Positions 34,762-43,830 are shown, numbered from the stretch's first letter. The stretch is DNA of 64,000 nucleotides from Actinokineospora diospyrosa (GCF_024171925.1 NZ_JAMTCO010000007.1:310001-374000); one strand, 5' to 3'. The notes: generated from the sequence alone by a model not told the origin. Program-made: numbers and translations.

Positions 34762-36038
34762 GAGTCGTAGTCATCGGCGGCGGCCCTGCCGGAGTGGCAG
34801 CGGCCGAAGCAGCGGTCCGCGCGGGGGCTGACACTGTCCTGGTCGACAGCGAGCCAACCCTGGGTGGCCAGTTCCACCGGGGCAACCCTCAGCGCGTCGA
34901 CTCCAGGGTTCGCCATCTCGCCAACAGCACGGTCTGGGCAGTGCAAGGGCTGCGGCTACACATCCGCACAGGTCCAGCAGATAGCCCTACTCGCACTGGC
35001 GAGGCCATTGACGCGGACGCCGTCGTCATCGCCACCGGTGCCCATGACCGCGTGGTGCCGTTCCCAGGATGGGATCTTCCCGGTGTGTACACCGCCGGAG
35101 CGGCGCAAGCGCTTGCCAAGGGCCAGGGCATCGCTATTGGTCAGCGCGTGCTCGTTTCCGGTACGGGTCCCTTCTTGCTTCCGGTGGCCGAGTCCCTGAA
35201 GCATGTTGGCGCGAACGTGCTGGGGATCTGTGATGCCAACACCGGTGCGGGGTGGCTCAGGCACCCGCGTGCGGCCAACCCGACCAAGATTGCCGAACTG
35301 CTCGGCTATGCAATCCGGCTAAGAACCTCTTGGCAGCCTCGGACAGCGGTTGTTGCCGCTCACGGTGACGACAAGGTCAGCGCTGTCACTGTGGCTAAGT
35401 TGAATCCAGACTGGACTATCCGCAGTCAGCGTCGCGTTGCTGTTGACGCTGTCTGCGTGGGGCATGGGTTCACCCCGCGCCTGGAGCTGGCTGTTTCGGC
35501 TGGATGCAAGCTGGCAGACGGCTTTATCGCTGTCGACCACACCGGAGCTACGTCCGTCCCCGGCTGGTACGCGGCTGGCGAGGTTACCGGCATCGGTGGC
35601 GCCGATCTGGCTGCCGCCGAGGGCGAGGTTGCCGGAACTGCTGCAGCCGGAGGACCTTGTCCTGCCACGGCTCTGGCCAAAGTGCGCAGCGGTCGACGGT
35701 TTGCCGCTGCGCTCGCAGCTGCCCACCCCATCCGACCTGGTTGGCAAACCTGGCTTGCCGACGACACCTTGGTCTGCCGCTGCGAAGAAGTCACCTATAG
35801 GGCGCTCCGTGAGGCGATCGATCTAGATGCCACCGGTACGCGCACCTTCAAGCTGACCAGCCGCGTAGGCCTGGGGCTCTGCCAGGGCCGGATGTGTGGT
35901 CGTTCCGCGGTCGACCTGGCCACCACGCTCGCCGCCCAGCGGCGCACCTTCTTCACCCCCGCCGACTTGCAGCGCCGTCCCATCGCCACGCCGCTGCGGT
36001 TGGCCGAACTCGCATCCCTGCCCGAGGAGGATCTGTGA
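34758..36038 (+). CDS. FAD/NAD(P)-binding alpha-type subunit of hydroxyproline dehydrogenase
   Basis: 426 residues. N-terminal GGGPAGVAAAEAA FAD motif, a second nucleotide-binding motif (VLVSGTGPFLLPVAESL), and the AGEVTGIGGADLAAAEG FAD segment. A C-terminal BFD-like domain follows with Cys ligands in CRCEEV and CQGRMCG for another [2Fe-2S]. The layout equals the OoxA/HcnB alpha subunit class. GTG start overlaps the 2Fe-2S gene (GTGA). Confidence 0.87.
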   Translation: MRVVVIGGGPAGVAAAEAAVRAGADTVLVDSEPTLGGQFHRGNPQRVDSRVRHLANSTVWAVQGLRLHIRTGPADSPTRTGEAIDADAVVIATGAHDRVVPFPGWDLPGVYTAGAAQALAKGQGIAIGQRVLVSGTGPFLLPVAESLKHVGANVLGICDANTGAGWLRHPRAANPTKIAELLGYAIRLRTSWQPRTAVVAAHGDDKVSAVTVAKLNPDWTIRSQRRVAVDAVCVGHGFTPRLELAVSAGCKLADGFIAVDHTGATSVPGWYAAGEVTGIGGADLAAAEGEVAGTAAAGGPCPATALAKVRSGRRFAAALAAAHPIRPGWQTWLADDTLVCRCEEVTYRALREAIDLDATGTRTFKLTSRVGLGLCQGRMCGRSAVDLATTLAAQRRTFFTPADLQRRPIATPLRLAELASLPEEDL

Positions 36039-36943
36039 CCGAGCGACTCGATGGTGTCATCGTCGCCACCGCCCTGCCCTACGCCCCCGAGGCCGCTGCG
36101 CCAGCGGGCCTGCGCCCGGACCTGGACCGCTACGCCGAGCACTGCCGGTGGCTGGTGGAGAGCGGCTGCCGCGGTGTCGGCCCCAACGGCTCGCTGGGGG
36201 AGTACTCCTCGCTGACCGACGACGAGCGGCGCCAGGTCGCCCGGACCGCGATCGAGGCCGTGGGCGACGACGGGATCGTTGTTGTCGGCGTGCACGGCGT
36301 GGGTGCCCACCAGGCCCGGTATTGGGCTGAATTGGCCGCGGAAGATGGCGCGGACGGCGTGTTGTGCCTGCCGCCGACGATGTACCGGGCCAACCCCCGC
36401 GAGGTCATCGAGCACTTCACCGCTGTGGCGTCGGTAGGCCTACCGGTGATGGTCTACAACAACCCGATCGACACCAAGGTGGACCTCACGCCTGCCCTGG
36501 TGGCGGAAATCGCCCAGATCGACAACGTCGTGGCCATCAAGGAGTTCTCCGGCGACGTTCGCCGGGTGCTGGAGATCCGAGAAGCCGCTCCGAACTTGGC
36601 CGTGGTTGCTGGGGCTGACGACGTTGTCCTTGAGTCACTGCTGATGGGTGCGACCGGCTGGTTCGCCGGGTTCCCCAACGTCTTCCCGGCCGAGTCCGTG
36701 CGCCTCTACGAGCTGGCGCTGGAAGGCAGGGTCACCGAGGCGCGGGCCCTCTACGAGCCCATGGTCGCTGCTTTCCGGTGGGACTCGCGCACCGAGTTCG
36801 TACAGGCTATTAAGCACGGTATGGACATGGTCGGTCGGTTCGGTGGGCCGTGCCGCCCGCCGCGTGGCCCGCTAGCGCCGGAGCAGCTCGCGCTGCTGGA
36901 GGCGGACATGCGTCGTGCTGTTGACGCTGTGCAAGCAGCCTGA
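36035..36943 (+). CDS. DapA-family pyrroline-4-hydroxy-2-carboxylate deaminase
   Basis: 302 residues, class I aldolase TIM barrel of the dihydrodipicolinate synthase/NAL family. GPNGSLGEYSSLTDDERRQV is the substrate-loop block. The active Tyr is in VMVYNNP and the Schiff-base Lys in VAIKEFSGD. In hydroxyproline catabolism this member deaminates pyrroline-4-hydroxy-2-carboxylate to 2-ketoglutarate semialdehyde; the assignment comes from its neighbours. GTG start with GAGGAGG, four-base overlap with the preceding stop. Confidence 0.85.
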   Translation: MTERLDGVIVATALPYAPEAAAPAGLRPDLDRYAEHCRWLVESGCRGVGPNGSLGEYSSLTDDERRQVARTAIEAVGDDGIVVVGVHGVGAHQARYWAELAAEDGADGVLCLPPTMYRANPREVIEHFTAVASVGLPVMVYNNPIDTKVDLTPALVAEIAQIDNVVAIKEFSGDVRRVLEIREAAPNLAVVAGADDVVLESLLMGATGWFAGFPNVFPAESVRLYELALEGRVTEARALYEPMVAAFRWDSRTEFVQAIKHGMDMVGRFGGPCRPPRGPLAPEQLALLEADMRRAVDAVQAA

Positions 36944-36944
36944 C

Positions 36945-37943
36945 ATGCGGTCCGTCCGATGCCTGCACGCCGTCGACTCGCACACCGAGGGCATGCCTAC
37001 CCGCGTGATCACCGGTGGGGTCGGTGTCATCCCGGGCGCCACTATGGCCGAGCGCCGCGAGTACTTCATGGCCAACCTGGACCATCTGCGGGAGTTCCTG
37101 GTCAACGAACCGCGTGGTCACTCAGCTATGAGTGGCGCCATCCTGCAGCCGCCGACTCGGCCCGACGCGGACTGGGGCGTCGTCTACATCGAGGTGTCCG
37201 GTTGCCTCCCCATGTGCGGGCACGGCACGATCGGCGTGGCGACTGTCCTGGTGGAAACCGGGATGGTCGAGGTTACCGAGCCGGAAACGCTCATCAGGCT
37301 CGATACACCTGCCGGACTCGTCGAGGCCAGAGTCGCTGTGCGGGATGGCCGCGCTGAGTCGGTGACCATCGAGAACGTGCCTTCGTTCTCGCTGGAGCTG
37401 GACGCGACGGTAGATGTGCCGGGCATCGGGCAAGTTCGGTACGACATGGCCTATGGCGGCAACTTCTACGCGATCCTGCCCATCGCAGACCTGGGCATCC
37501 CGTTCGACCGCAGTCAGAAGGAACGGATGTTGTCCACCGGTTTGTCCATCATGGACGCCATCAACGACGCCAACCGGCCCGTGCACCCTGGCAATCCGGC
37601 GATCTCCGGTTGCAAGCACGTCCAGTTGGTCGCACCTCGGGCCGATGGCGGCTCCCGCAACGCGATGGTGATCCACCCGGGCTGGTTCGATCGATCTCCC
37701 TGCGGCACGGGAACTTCCGCCCGGTTGGCTCAACTGCACGCACGTGGTGACCTCGACATCGGCCAAGACCACATCAACGAGTCGCTTCTCGGAACACACT
37801 TTGTAGGTCGGTTGGTGCGGTCGACCAAGGTAGGCGAAGTGGCTGCAGTTGTCCCTACCGTCACCGGCCGCGCCTGGATCACGGGCACAGCTCAATACCT
37901 GCTCGACCCAACCGACCCGTTCCCAAGGGGGTTCGTCCTGTGA
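36945..37943 (+). CDS. 4-hydroxyproline 2-epimerase (proline racemase family)
   Basis: 332 residues. Both catalytic cysteines are present, one in PMCGHGTIG and one in SPCGTGTSARLA, giving the two-base racemization mechanism. The H-T-E-G-M-P-T-R-V opening is typical. It converts trans-4-hydroxy-L-proline to cis-4-hydroxy-D-proline, the substrate of the dehydrogenase encoded upstream. Proline racemase activity is the alternative. Starts one base after the deaminase stop; ATG 36945 aligns with the family. Confidence 0.9.
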   Translation: MRSVRCLHAVDSHTEGMPTRVITGGVGVIPGATMAERREYFMANLDHLREFLVNEPRGHSAMSGAILQPPTRPDADWGVVYIEVSGCLPMCGHGTIGVATVLVETGMVEVTEPETLIRLDTPAGLVEARVAVRDGRAESVTIENVPSFSLELDATVDVPGIGQVRYDMAYGGNFYAILPIADLGIPFDRSQKERMLSTGLSIMDAINDANRPVHPGNPAISGCKHVQLVAPRADGGSRNAMVIHPGWFDRSPCGTGTSARLAQLHARGDLDIGQDHINESLLGTHFVGRLVRSTKVGEVAAVVPTVTGRAWITGTAQYLLDPTDPFPRGFVL

Positions 37944-39226
37944 GGATCGTGTCCACATCGCCTCAGGCTCCTAACGACGTCGTCATCGACGTACCGGAAG
38001 GTGATGCTGTCGGCGCTGTCACGCGAGCCCGTGCCGCTCAACGGGAGTGGGTCACAACAGGGCCTGCCGTTCGCGCCGCCGCGCTTGACGCTGTCGCCGA
38101 CGCGGTGGCTGGATCCGACCTGGCCGCGTTGATCGTGCGTGAGGTCGGCAAGCCCATCACCGAGGCCAAGGGCGAGGTCGCCCGTGCCGTCGCCATCCTT
38201 CGCTACTACGCGCAACAAGCGTTTGACCCGATCGGGGAGACCTACCCGGGCGGGCTGGCGTTCACCGTGCGCAGGCCACGCGGCGTGGCAGGGCTGATCA
38301 CGCCGTGGAACTTCCCGCTGGCCATCCCGGTGTGGAAGGCCGCACCGGCGCTGGCCTTCGGGAACGCCGCCGTGATCAAGCCGTCCCCGGATGCCACCGC
38401 CTGCGCCCTGCGGCTGGCCGAACTCGCGGCGGGTCACCTGCCGGAAGGGCTGTTCGCCGTGGTCCCGGGTGGTGCGGACGTGGGCACCGCGCTCGTCGGC
38501 TCGGCCGACGTCGTGTCGTTCACCGGATCGGGCGCGGTGGGCCGCCAAGTGGCTGTCGCTGCGGCCGGTCGGGGTATCCCGGCGCAGTGCGAGATGGGCG
38601 GCCTTTCCGCCTCGATCGTCCTGCCCGATGCCGATATCGAGCGAGCAGCGGCCGACATCGCGTACTCGGCCATGGGGTTCGCGGGTCAGAAGTGCACGGC
38701 CACCAAACGGGTGATCGTTGTGGGCTCCGATGCCCGCGAGGCGCTCGTGTCAGCTGTGAACGCTCTGCGCATCGGCGACCCGAACGACCCGACCACCGCC
38801 ATTGGGCCCGTGATCAGCGCGGCCGCCCGGCAGCGGGTGGTCGCGGCGGGCGGCAGCGAGGTCGACGGGGACGGCTGGTTCGTCCGGCCGACGCTCGTGG
38901 GCCCCGGCAGCAGGCTCGACCGCGAGGAGGTGTTCGGCCCGATCGCCACCGTCACCGAGGTCGCCGACATCGACGCGGCGATCACCCTGGCCAACGCCAC
39001 CGACTACGGCCTGGTCACCGCGCTCTACACCGCCGACCTGGCCGCCGCGCTGTCCTATGTGGAGCGGTGCGAGTCTGGGCAGGTGAAGGTCAACATGCCT
39101 ACTGCGGGCGTCGACTTCCACCTACCGTTCGGCGGTGAGCGCGGTTCCGGCTACGGCGGCAAAGAGCAAGGCAAGGCCGCCGCTGCCTTCTATACCCTCA
39201 GCCGCACCGTCCAGGTGTCCCAGTAA
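37940..39226 (+). CDS. Aldehyde dehydrogenase, probably 2-ketoglutarate semialdehyde dehydrogenase
   Basis: 428 residues, ALDH superfamily. TPWNFP (residues 118-123), the catalytic Glu in CEMGG, the catalytic Cys in [18 protein letters not shown] and the C-terminal [12 protein letters not shown] are all visible. Somewhat shorter than usual because the N-terminal arm is trimmed. In the operon it should oxidise 2-ketoglutarate semialdehyde to 2-ketoglutarate, the last step of hydroxyproline breakdown. GTGA overlap with the epimerase gene. Confidence 0.87.
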   Translation: MRIVSTSPQAPNDVVIDVPEGDAVGAVTRARAAQREWVTTGPAVRAAALDAVADAVAGSDLAALIVREVGKPITEAKGEVARAVAILRYYAQQAFDPIGETYPGGLAFTVRRPRGVAGLITPWNFPLAIPVWKAAPALAFGNAAVIKPSPDATACALRLAELAAGHLPEGLFAVVPGGADVGTALVGSADVVSFTGSGAVGRQVAVAAAGRGIPAQCEMGGLSASIVLPDADIERAAADIAYSAMGFAGQKCTATKRVIVVGSDAREALVSAVNALRIGDPNDPTTAIGPVISAAARQRVVAAGGSEVDGDGWFVRPTLVGPGSRLDREEVFGPIATVTEVADIDAAITLANATDYGLVTALYTADLAAALSYVERCESGQVKVNMPTAGVDFHLPFGGERGSGYGGKEQGKAAAAFYTLSRTVQVSQ

Positions 39227-39253
39227 TCCCGACCAGGTGAAAGAGGTGTCCAG

Positions 39254-40669
39254 ATGAGCGACCGCCCTGCCCGACGAGACCCGTCGAGGTTGGTGGAAGC
39301 CGAGGGTTTCCGCGATTTCGTCCGCGATGACTGGGGCCCGGCCGACCGCAGGGTGCACCTGGTCGAAGGGGCCGCCGAGGCCGCGGCGGCGCACCGCGCC
39401 CGGCTGTCAGCGGCGTTCCCCGGCAAGCGCATCGCCCTCGCCGCGGGCATCGCCCCGACCAGGTCCAACGACACCGACTACCAGCTGCGGGTGGACAGCG
39501 ACTTCGGGTGGCTCACCAACTGCCACGCCGAGGGTGCCGTCCTGGTCATGAACCCCGTTGGCGGCGGCCACGACGCCGTCCTGCACCTGCGGGAACCAGC
39601 TGGCCCGAGCGAGCCGGACTTCTTCGCCAGCGCCCGCGACGGCGAGCTGTGGATCGGTGCCGTGCCGGGCCTGGCCGAGTGGTCGGCGGCGCTGCAAATC
39701 GAGTGCAGGCCGCTAGAGGACCTGCCCCGCTCGCTGCGCGGTCAGCTCCCCGAGGTCCTTGCCGCCAAGGGGGTCGATCCGCTTCTCGACGCCCTGGTCG
39801 GCGCACACAGCCCCGAATTGCGCACCACGCTCGCCGAGCTCAAGCGGATCAAGGACGACTGGGAGATCGGTCAGCTCCGCGCGGCCGTTGACGCTACCGT
39901 CCTGGGCTTCGCCGATGTCGCCCGCGAGCTGGACACCGCTGTCCGCGGCGGCGGCGAGCGTTGGCTGCAGGGCACCTTCGACCGACGTGCCCGTGCCCTG
40001 GGCAATGGCCCTGGGTACACCTCTATCGTCGCCGCCGGTCCACACGCCCCGGTACTGCACTGGACGCGCTGCGATGGCCCGGTAGCTGAAGACGGCCTGC
40101 TGCTGTTGGACGCCGGTGTCGAGGTCAACACCCTCTATACGGCCGACGTCACCCGTACCTTCCCGGTCGCCGGTGAGTTCACCGACGCCGAGCGGCGCGT
40201 GTACGACTTGGTGCTTAAGGCGCACCTGGCAGGCATCGCCGAGGTCAAGCCCGGCCGCGACTACCGCGCGTTCCACGAGGCCGCCATGACCGTGCTCGCT
40301 GAGGGCCTGCACGACTGGGGCATGCTGCCTGGCTCCGTTGAGAAGTCGCTCGACCGCAACGGGCAGCACCACCGCCGCTACATCGTGTGCGGCATCGGCC
40401 ACTTCCTCGGCATGGACGTGCACGACTGCGCCCGCGCGAGTGCAGCCTCCTACCACGAGGGCGTCCTCGAACCCGGCATGGCGCTGACTGTCGAACCCGG
40501 CCTCTACTTCCACCCGAACGACCTGACCGTGCCGCCGGAGCTGCGCGGGGTCGGCGTCCGCATCGAGGACGACTTGGTGGTCACCGCGACCGGTGCCGAC
40601 GTCATCTCCGACGCGTTGCCCATCACAGCCGACGGGATCACCGAGTGGGTGCGGGACCGGCGGGGGTAG
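39254..40669 (+). CDS. M24-family Xaa-Pro aminopeptidase
   Basis: 471 residues with an N-terminal creatinase-like domain (1-190) and a pita-bread catalytic domain. Metal ligands are visible as LLLDAG, YTADVTRTF, GIGHFLGMDVHD, LTVEPG and GVRIEDDL. It cleaves peptides N-terminal to proline or hydroxyproline. As the last large gene of the hydroxyproline operon, it probably frees the imino acid from collagen-type peptides. AAAGAGG lies about 10 bases before ATG 39254. Confidence 0.9.
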   Translation: MSDRPARRDPSRLVEAEGFRDFVRDDWGPADRRVHLVEGAAEAAAAHRARLSAAFPGKRIALAAGIAPTRSNDTDYQLRVDSDFGWLTNCHAEGAVLVMNPVGGGHDAVLHLREPAGPSEPDFFASARDGELWIGAVPGLAEWSAALQIECRPLEDLPRSLRGQLPEVLAAKGVDPLLDALVGAHSPELRTTLAELKRIKDDWEIGQLRAAVDATVLGFADVARELDTAVRGGGERWLQGTFDRRARALGNGPGYTSIVAAGPHAPVLHWTRCDGPVAEDGLLLLDAGVEVNTLYTADVTRTFPVAGEFTDAERRVYDLVLKAHLAGIAEVKPGRDYRAFHEAAMTVLAEGLHDWGMLPGSVEKSLDRNGQHHRRYIVCGIGHFLGMDVHDCARASAASYHEGVLEPGMALTVEPGLYFHPNDLTVPPELRGVGVRIEDDLVVTATGADVISDALPITADGITEWVRDRRG

Positions 40670-40711
40670 CCTCGAGTCCGCTGTAGACAGGGGATTTGAA
40701 GGAGGGACGTC

Positions 40712-40849
40712 GTGACTGAGCACGACGAACGGCAAGAGGGGACCGGGAAGCACGCGGCGCCGGAGGGAGCCGAGCGGCACCCGCTGATCGACCTGTCCCG
40801 TGACCCGAACCCGGGCAAGCCCGACCACGCGGCGCCCGAGGAGGACTGA
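40712..40849 (+). CDS. Small hypothetical protein (45 aa)
   Basis: GTG 40712 with GGAGGGACG about 4-10 bases upstream, 46 codons to TGA 40849. Product is polar and probably disordered (VTEHDERQEGTGKHAAPEG... ending HAAPEED). No family recognised. 42 bases behind the aminopeptidase and just before a strong terminator, so likely the last gene of that transcript. Confidence 0.6.
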   Translation: MTEHDERQEGTGKHAAPEGAERHPLIDLSRDPNPGKPDHAAPEED

Positions 40850-40853
40850 CCCA

Positions 40854-40892
40854 CGGCCAGGCGCGGACCGGTGATCGGCCCGCGCCTGGCCG
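40854..40892 (+). terminator. Terminator of the hydroxyproline operon
   Basis: Perfect 13-bp stem CGGCCAGGCGCGG/CCGCGCCTGGCCG with a 13-nt loop, five bases after the 45-aa gene. No U-run, as is common in high-GC actinobacteria. Confidence 0.75.
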
Positions 40893-41103
40893 GGTGATGT
40901 CGGAGATTGCCGCCTGGCGGTGCTGCTCGCCTGACACCGCCCCGGTCCTGGAGAAGTACAACAAAACTGCCCCCGCGGTGTTCTTACAGGGTGAAAGCAC
41001 TCTACGGCGGACGGGGCAGCGATGTGGTTCAAACGGCGGTGGACAGGGGTCGGTCGGGCCTGGTGGACCGGTGCTGCGGCGCGACTCGCCGAACACCTCG
41101 CGT

Positions 41104-41119
41104 TCGAACATGTGTTTGA
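41104..41119 (+). promoter_or_regulatory. LexA (SOS) box upstream of the DUF2786 gene
   Basis: TCGAAC-ATGT-GTTTGA matches the actinobacterial LexA consensus TCGAAC-N4-GTTCGA at 11 of 12 defined positions. It lies 23 bases ahead of the start codon, where LexA would block transcription. Confidence 0.75.
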
Positions 41120-41142
41120 ACAACCGGCGCCGAGAGGGCAAG

Positions 41143-42267
41143 ATGGGCGCCATGCGAACGTATGGTCGACCGGGGTCGGTCGCTCTGCTCGCGGCCCGGC
41201 TGACCGAGGCCGCCGCGCTCGGGCCGGTGACCGCGCTCGACCGCGTTCGGCAGGTCGCCGAGCACGGCCCGGCCGTGGCGACGGCGGCCGCGGCCGCCTC
41301 GCTGTCGCGGGCGCTCGAACTGCTCTGGCAACGTGGCTGGCTGCCCGGCGAGGCGATCGCCGCGGTTCCGAAGGGACTGTCCACGCTGGTCACGGCGGCC
41401 ATCGGGCACGAGTGCCGCCGCTACCCGACCGCCCGGCTGCACCCGGTGTGGCGCACCCAGCTCGCCGAGTTGGACAGTGCCCCGGTCGAGCTGTCCGAGC
41501 CGCTGGTGCCCGGCCTGAGCCAGGTCGTCGAGCTCGTCTCGGTCCTGATGGCCCTGCCCCAGCTACCGCGGCTCGTCCCCGGTCCCTGCGAGGCGGCCGG
41601 GCCCTCCGGTGGTCCCGCGGTGGACCCGCGCGTGATGGTCAAGGTCCGCGGCCTGCTGGCCAAGGCCGAGTCCACCCCGTTCGCCGCCGAGGCCGAGGCG
41701 CTGTCGGCCAAGGCCCAGGAACTGATGTCGAGGTACGCCTTCGAACAGGCCGTGATCACCGCGGACCACCCGCAGCAGGCCACCGCCCGCCGGTTGTGGC
41801 TCAGCGGCCCCTACCAGGCACCCAAGGCCCAGTTGGTCGACGCCGTGGCCAGCGCGAACCGCTGCCGGTCGGTGTTCTACCCCCGGCTGGGCTGCGTCGG
41901 CCTGGTCGGCCACGAGACCGACCTGGAGATCACCGAGCTGCTCGCCACCTCGCTGACCACCCAGTCGGCCCGGGCGCTGGCCCACGCCCCCGGCCGCACC
42001 CGCGCCTACCGCCATGCCTTCCTCGTCGCCTACGCCCACCGCGTGCACCAGCGCCTGACCGAAGCCGCGGCGCACGTCCGCCCCAGCTCAACGGCCCTGG
42101 TCCCGGTCCTTGCCTCCCGTGAAGCCGCCGTGGAGGCCAAGTTCACCGCCCTCTTCCCCGGCATCCGCACCCGCCGCACCACCGCCACCAACCCGTCCGG
42201 CTGGACCGCGGGCCTGGCCGCCGCCGACCAAGCCGACCTGCACCCGCACCGCAGGGTCGCCAGCTAG
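41143..42267 (+). CDS. DUF2786 domain protein, probable SOS gene
   Basis: 374 residues. A mainly helical N-terminal region is followed by a DUF2786 segment (about residues 165-205: KVRGLLAKAESTPFAAEAEALSAKAQELMSRYA) and a C-terminal domain with F/Y-rich strands. DUF2786 proteins are of unknown biochemistry and sometimes accompany phage or DNA-damage genes. GAGAGGG precedes ATG 41143. The LexA-type box just upstream suggests induction by DNA damage. Confidence 0.8.
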   Translation: MGAMRTYGRPGSVALLAARLTEAAALGPVTALDRVRQVAEHGPAVATAAAAASLSRALELLWQRGWLPGEAIAAVPKGLSTLVTAAIGHECRRYPTARLHPVWRTQLAELDSAPVELSEPLVPGLSQVVELVSVLMALPQLPRLVPGPCEAAGPSGGPAVDPRVMVKVRGLLAKAESTPFAAEAEALSAKAQELMSRYAFEQAVITADHPQQATARRLWLSGPYQAPKAQLVDAVASANRCRSVFYPRLGCVGLVGHETDLEITELLATSLTTQSARALAHAPGRTRAYRHAFLVAYAHRVHQRLTEAAAHVRPSSTALVPVLASREAAVEAKFTALFPGIRTRRTTATNPSGWTAGLAAADQADLHPHRRVAS

Positions 42268-43097
42268 CGCAGTTCGTCCACCAGACTCGCGTTGTCCTCG
42301 GCGCCGAACCCCGCGGCGACCCGTCGTGCCATCAGGTCGAATAGCGGGGTGAGCAGCCGTGCGTCCACCCCTTGGGCTTTCGCCGTGTCCAGGAAGGTGG
42401 CTGTTCCCGCGACCTGCATGGCCAGGTTGGACGTGACGTCGGTGGCGAAGTCGCCCGTGTTCAGGCGCTTGGCCATGTCGTGGGCGACACCGGTTGTCGC
42501 GGTGACCCAGTCGACCAACAGCGGCGCGAAGCCGACCGGGTCGATGCCTTCGGCGCGTACCAGGGCAAAGGCATGGGTGATCCCCGCGAACATGCCGTAC
42601 ATGCCTGACAGCAGTGCCACGTCGTAGAGCGCCGCGTGGCCGGGGTCCTCGCCAACGTAGTGACAGCGCGCTGGCACACCGAGCACGTCGGCGTGCTCAT
42701 CGACGATCGCCTGGGATCCGCTGTAGAACACGAACGCGCCGGGCGTCCCGATCATCGGCGGCACCGCCATGATCCCGCCGTCGACAAACCGGGCACCGCG
42801 CTCGGCCGCCCACTCGGCGCGCGCCCTGCCTTGCTCCGGGGTACCGGTGGTGAGGTTGACCAGGTCCTTGCCCGCCAGATCGACGCCGTCCAGCGTCGAG
42901 GTGACCGAGTCGTCGTCGAGGAGGCAGACGACGACCAGCCGGTTGGCCGCGACGGCCGCGGCCGCCGAGTCAGTGACCACCGCGCCCGCCAGTGTCTTGG
43001 TGGTGCGGTTCCACACGGTGGTCTCGATGCCCGCAGCGAGCCAGGACTGTGCGATCGCGGTGCCCATCGCACCGAGTCCAAGAAGGGTGACTGCCAT
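42264..43097 (-). CDS. NAD(P)-dependent oxidoreductase, imine-reductase/HIBADH-like
   Basis: 277 residues. N-terminal GLGAMGTA Rossmann motif with W-N-R-T after strand 2 (NADPH preference). The central helix and C-terminal all-helical domain follow the 6-phosphogluconate/3-hydroxyisobutyrate dehydrogenase pattern. The lack of the usual catalytic Lys context (GxxGxGxxxK) favours the imine-reductase-like branch. Divergent from an HxlR regulator. Stop overlaps the DUF2786 stop (CTAG). Confidence 0.82.
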   Translation of the reverse strand: MAVTLLGLGAMGTAIAQSWLAAGIETTVWNRTTKTLAGAVVTDSAAAAVAANRLVVVCLLDDDSVTSTLDGVDLAGKDLVNLTTGTPEQGRARAEWAAERGARFVDGGIMAVPPMIGTPGAFVFYSGSQAIVDEHADVLGVPARCHYVGEDPGHAALYDVALLSGMYGMFAGITHAFALVRAEGIDPVGFAPLLVDWVTATTGVAHDMAKRLNTGDFATDVTSNLAMQVAGTATFLDTAKAQGVDARLLTPLFDLMARRVAAGFGAEDNASLVDELR

Positions 43098-43130
43098 GCG
43101 TCCAGGCTGGTGGGGGCGGGTGTGGCGATC

Positions 43131-43156
43131 AAGTACGCACTTTGAAGTCGGTGCAC
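43131..43156. promoter_or_regulatory. Possible HxlR operator
   Basis: AAGTACGCACTTTGAAGTCGGTGCAC-like imperfect dyad in the 87-bp divergent region (arms beginning at AAGTACGCACTT). It resembles sites often seen between HxlR regulators and oxidoreductase genes. Weak symmetry. Confidence 0.4.
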
Positions 43157-43184
43157 CGCCCGGGAGCTGGGGCACTCTGGGGAC

Positions 43185-43517
43185 ATGGCCACCACCCCCC
43201 GCCCCACCCTCGCCTACCACTGCGGCATCGACGCTGCGATGGAGGTGATCGGCGGCAAGTGGAAGGTGCTCATCCTCTGGGCGCTTAACGAGCAGCCCTG
43301 CCGCTTCGGTGAGCTCCGCAGGCAGCTGCCCGGCATCACCGAGAAGGTCCTCACCAGCCACCTCCGCGAGCTCGAGGCCGACGGCGTGGTCCACCGCCAC
43401 TCCTACGACGAACTCCCACTGCGGGTCGAGTACTCCCTCACGCCACGCGGGCAGTCCCTCAACGAGGCCCTGGCCCCATTGGGTACGTGGGGGCGGGAGA
43501 ACATCATCGGCAACTAA
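43185..43517 (+). CDS. HxlR-family transcriptional regulator
   Basis: 110 residues with the single HxlR winged helix. The start C-G-I-D-A-A-M-E-V-I-G-G-K-W carries the sensor Cys near residue 13, followed by FGELRRQLPGITEKVLTSHLRELEADGVV and the R-V-E-Y-S-L-T-P-x-G wing. Divergent from the imine-reductase-like gene, which it probably controls, perhaps in response to aldehyde or quinone stress. Confidence 0.9.
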   Translation: MATTPRPTLAYHCGIDAAMEVIGGKWKVLILWALNEQPCRFGELRRQLPGITEKVLTSHLRELEADGVVHRHSYDELPLRVEYSLTPRGQSLNEALAPLGTWGRENIIGN

Positions 43518-43693
43518 GTCGCCCGATCGTGTGGTGAGCCGCCCCCTCCGCCCCGGATGCCATGCCCCCACCCACAGCACACGGCGCGTTGGCACAGGTC
43601 GCGGCCATGTCACGGCCCCCAGCCCCATGCCCGCCAGCCCGGGGCAACCCCCCGTCTTGGGAGGTCAGGGCCCCATCCGGTAGTCTCTCCGGC

Positions 43694-43783
43694 GGAGGAT
43701 TCGCATAGTGGCCTAGTGCGCACGATTGGAAATCGTGTTGGGTGTTAAAACCCTCGGGGGTTCAAATCCCCCATCCTCCGCCA
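43694..43783 (+). tRNA. tRNA-Ser (GGA anticodon), CCA encoded
   Basis: Acceptor GGAGGAT/ATCCTCC. Anticodon stem CACGA/TCGTG with loop TTGGAAA. Long variable arm, T arm GGGGG-TTCAAAT-CCCCC, discriminator G, encoded CCA at 43781-43783. Its 3' end is duplicated at 44559-44580. Confidence 0.96.
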
Positions 43784-43784
43784 C
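43763..43784 (+). repeat. attL-type repeat (3' end of tRNA-Ser)
   Basis: 22 bases beginning CAAATCCCCC and ending CTCCGCCAC, within the T arm and acceptor of tRNA-Ser(GGA), identical to 44559-44580. The tRNA gene is intact on this side. Confidence 0.85.
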
Positions 43785-43795
43785 CTAGCAGGGCG

Positions 43796-43830
43796 AACGC
43801 GGGTCACCGAGCATCGTGGTGACCCGCGTT
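43796..43830 (+). terminator. Terminator after tRNA-Ser(GGA)
   Basis: Perfect 13-bp stem AACGCGGGTCACC/GGTGACCCGCGTT with a 9-nt loop, 12 bases past the tRNA. Confidence 0.8.
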
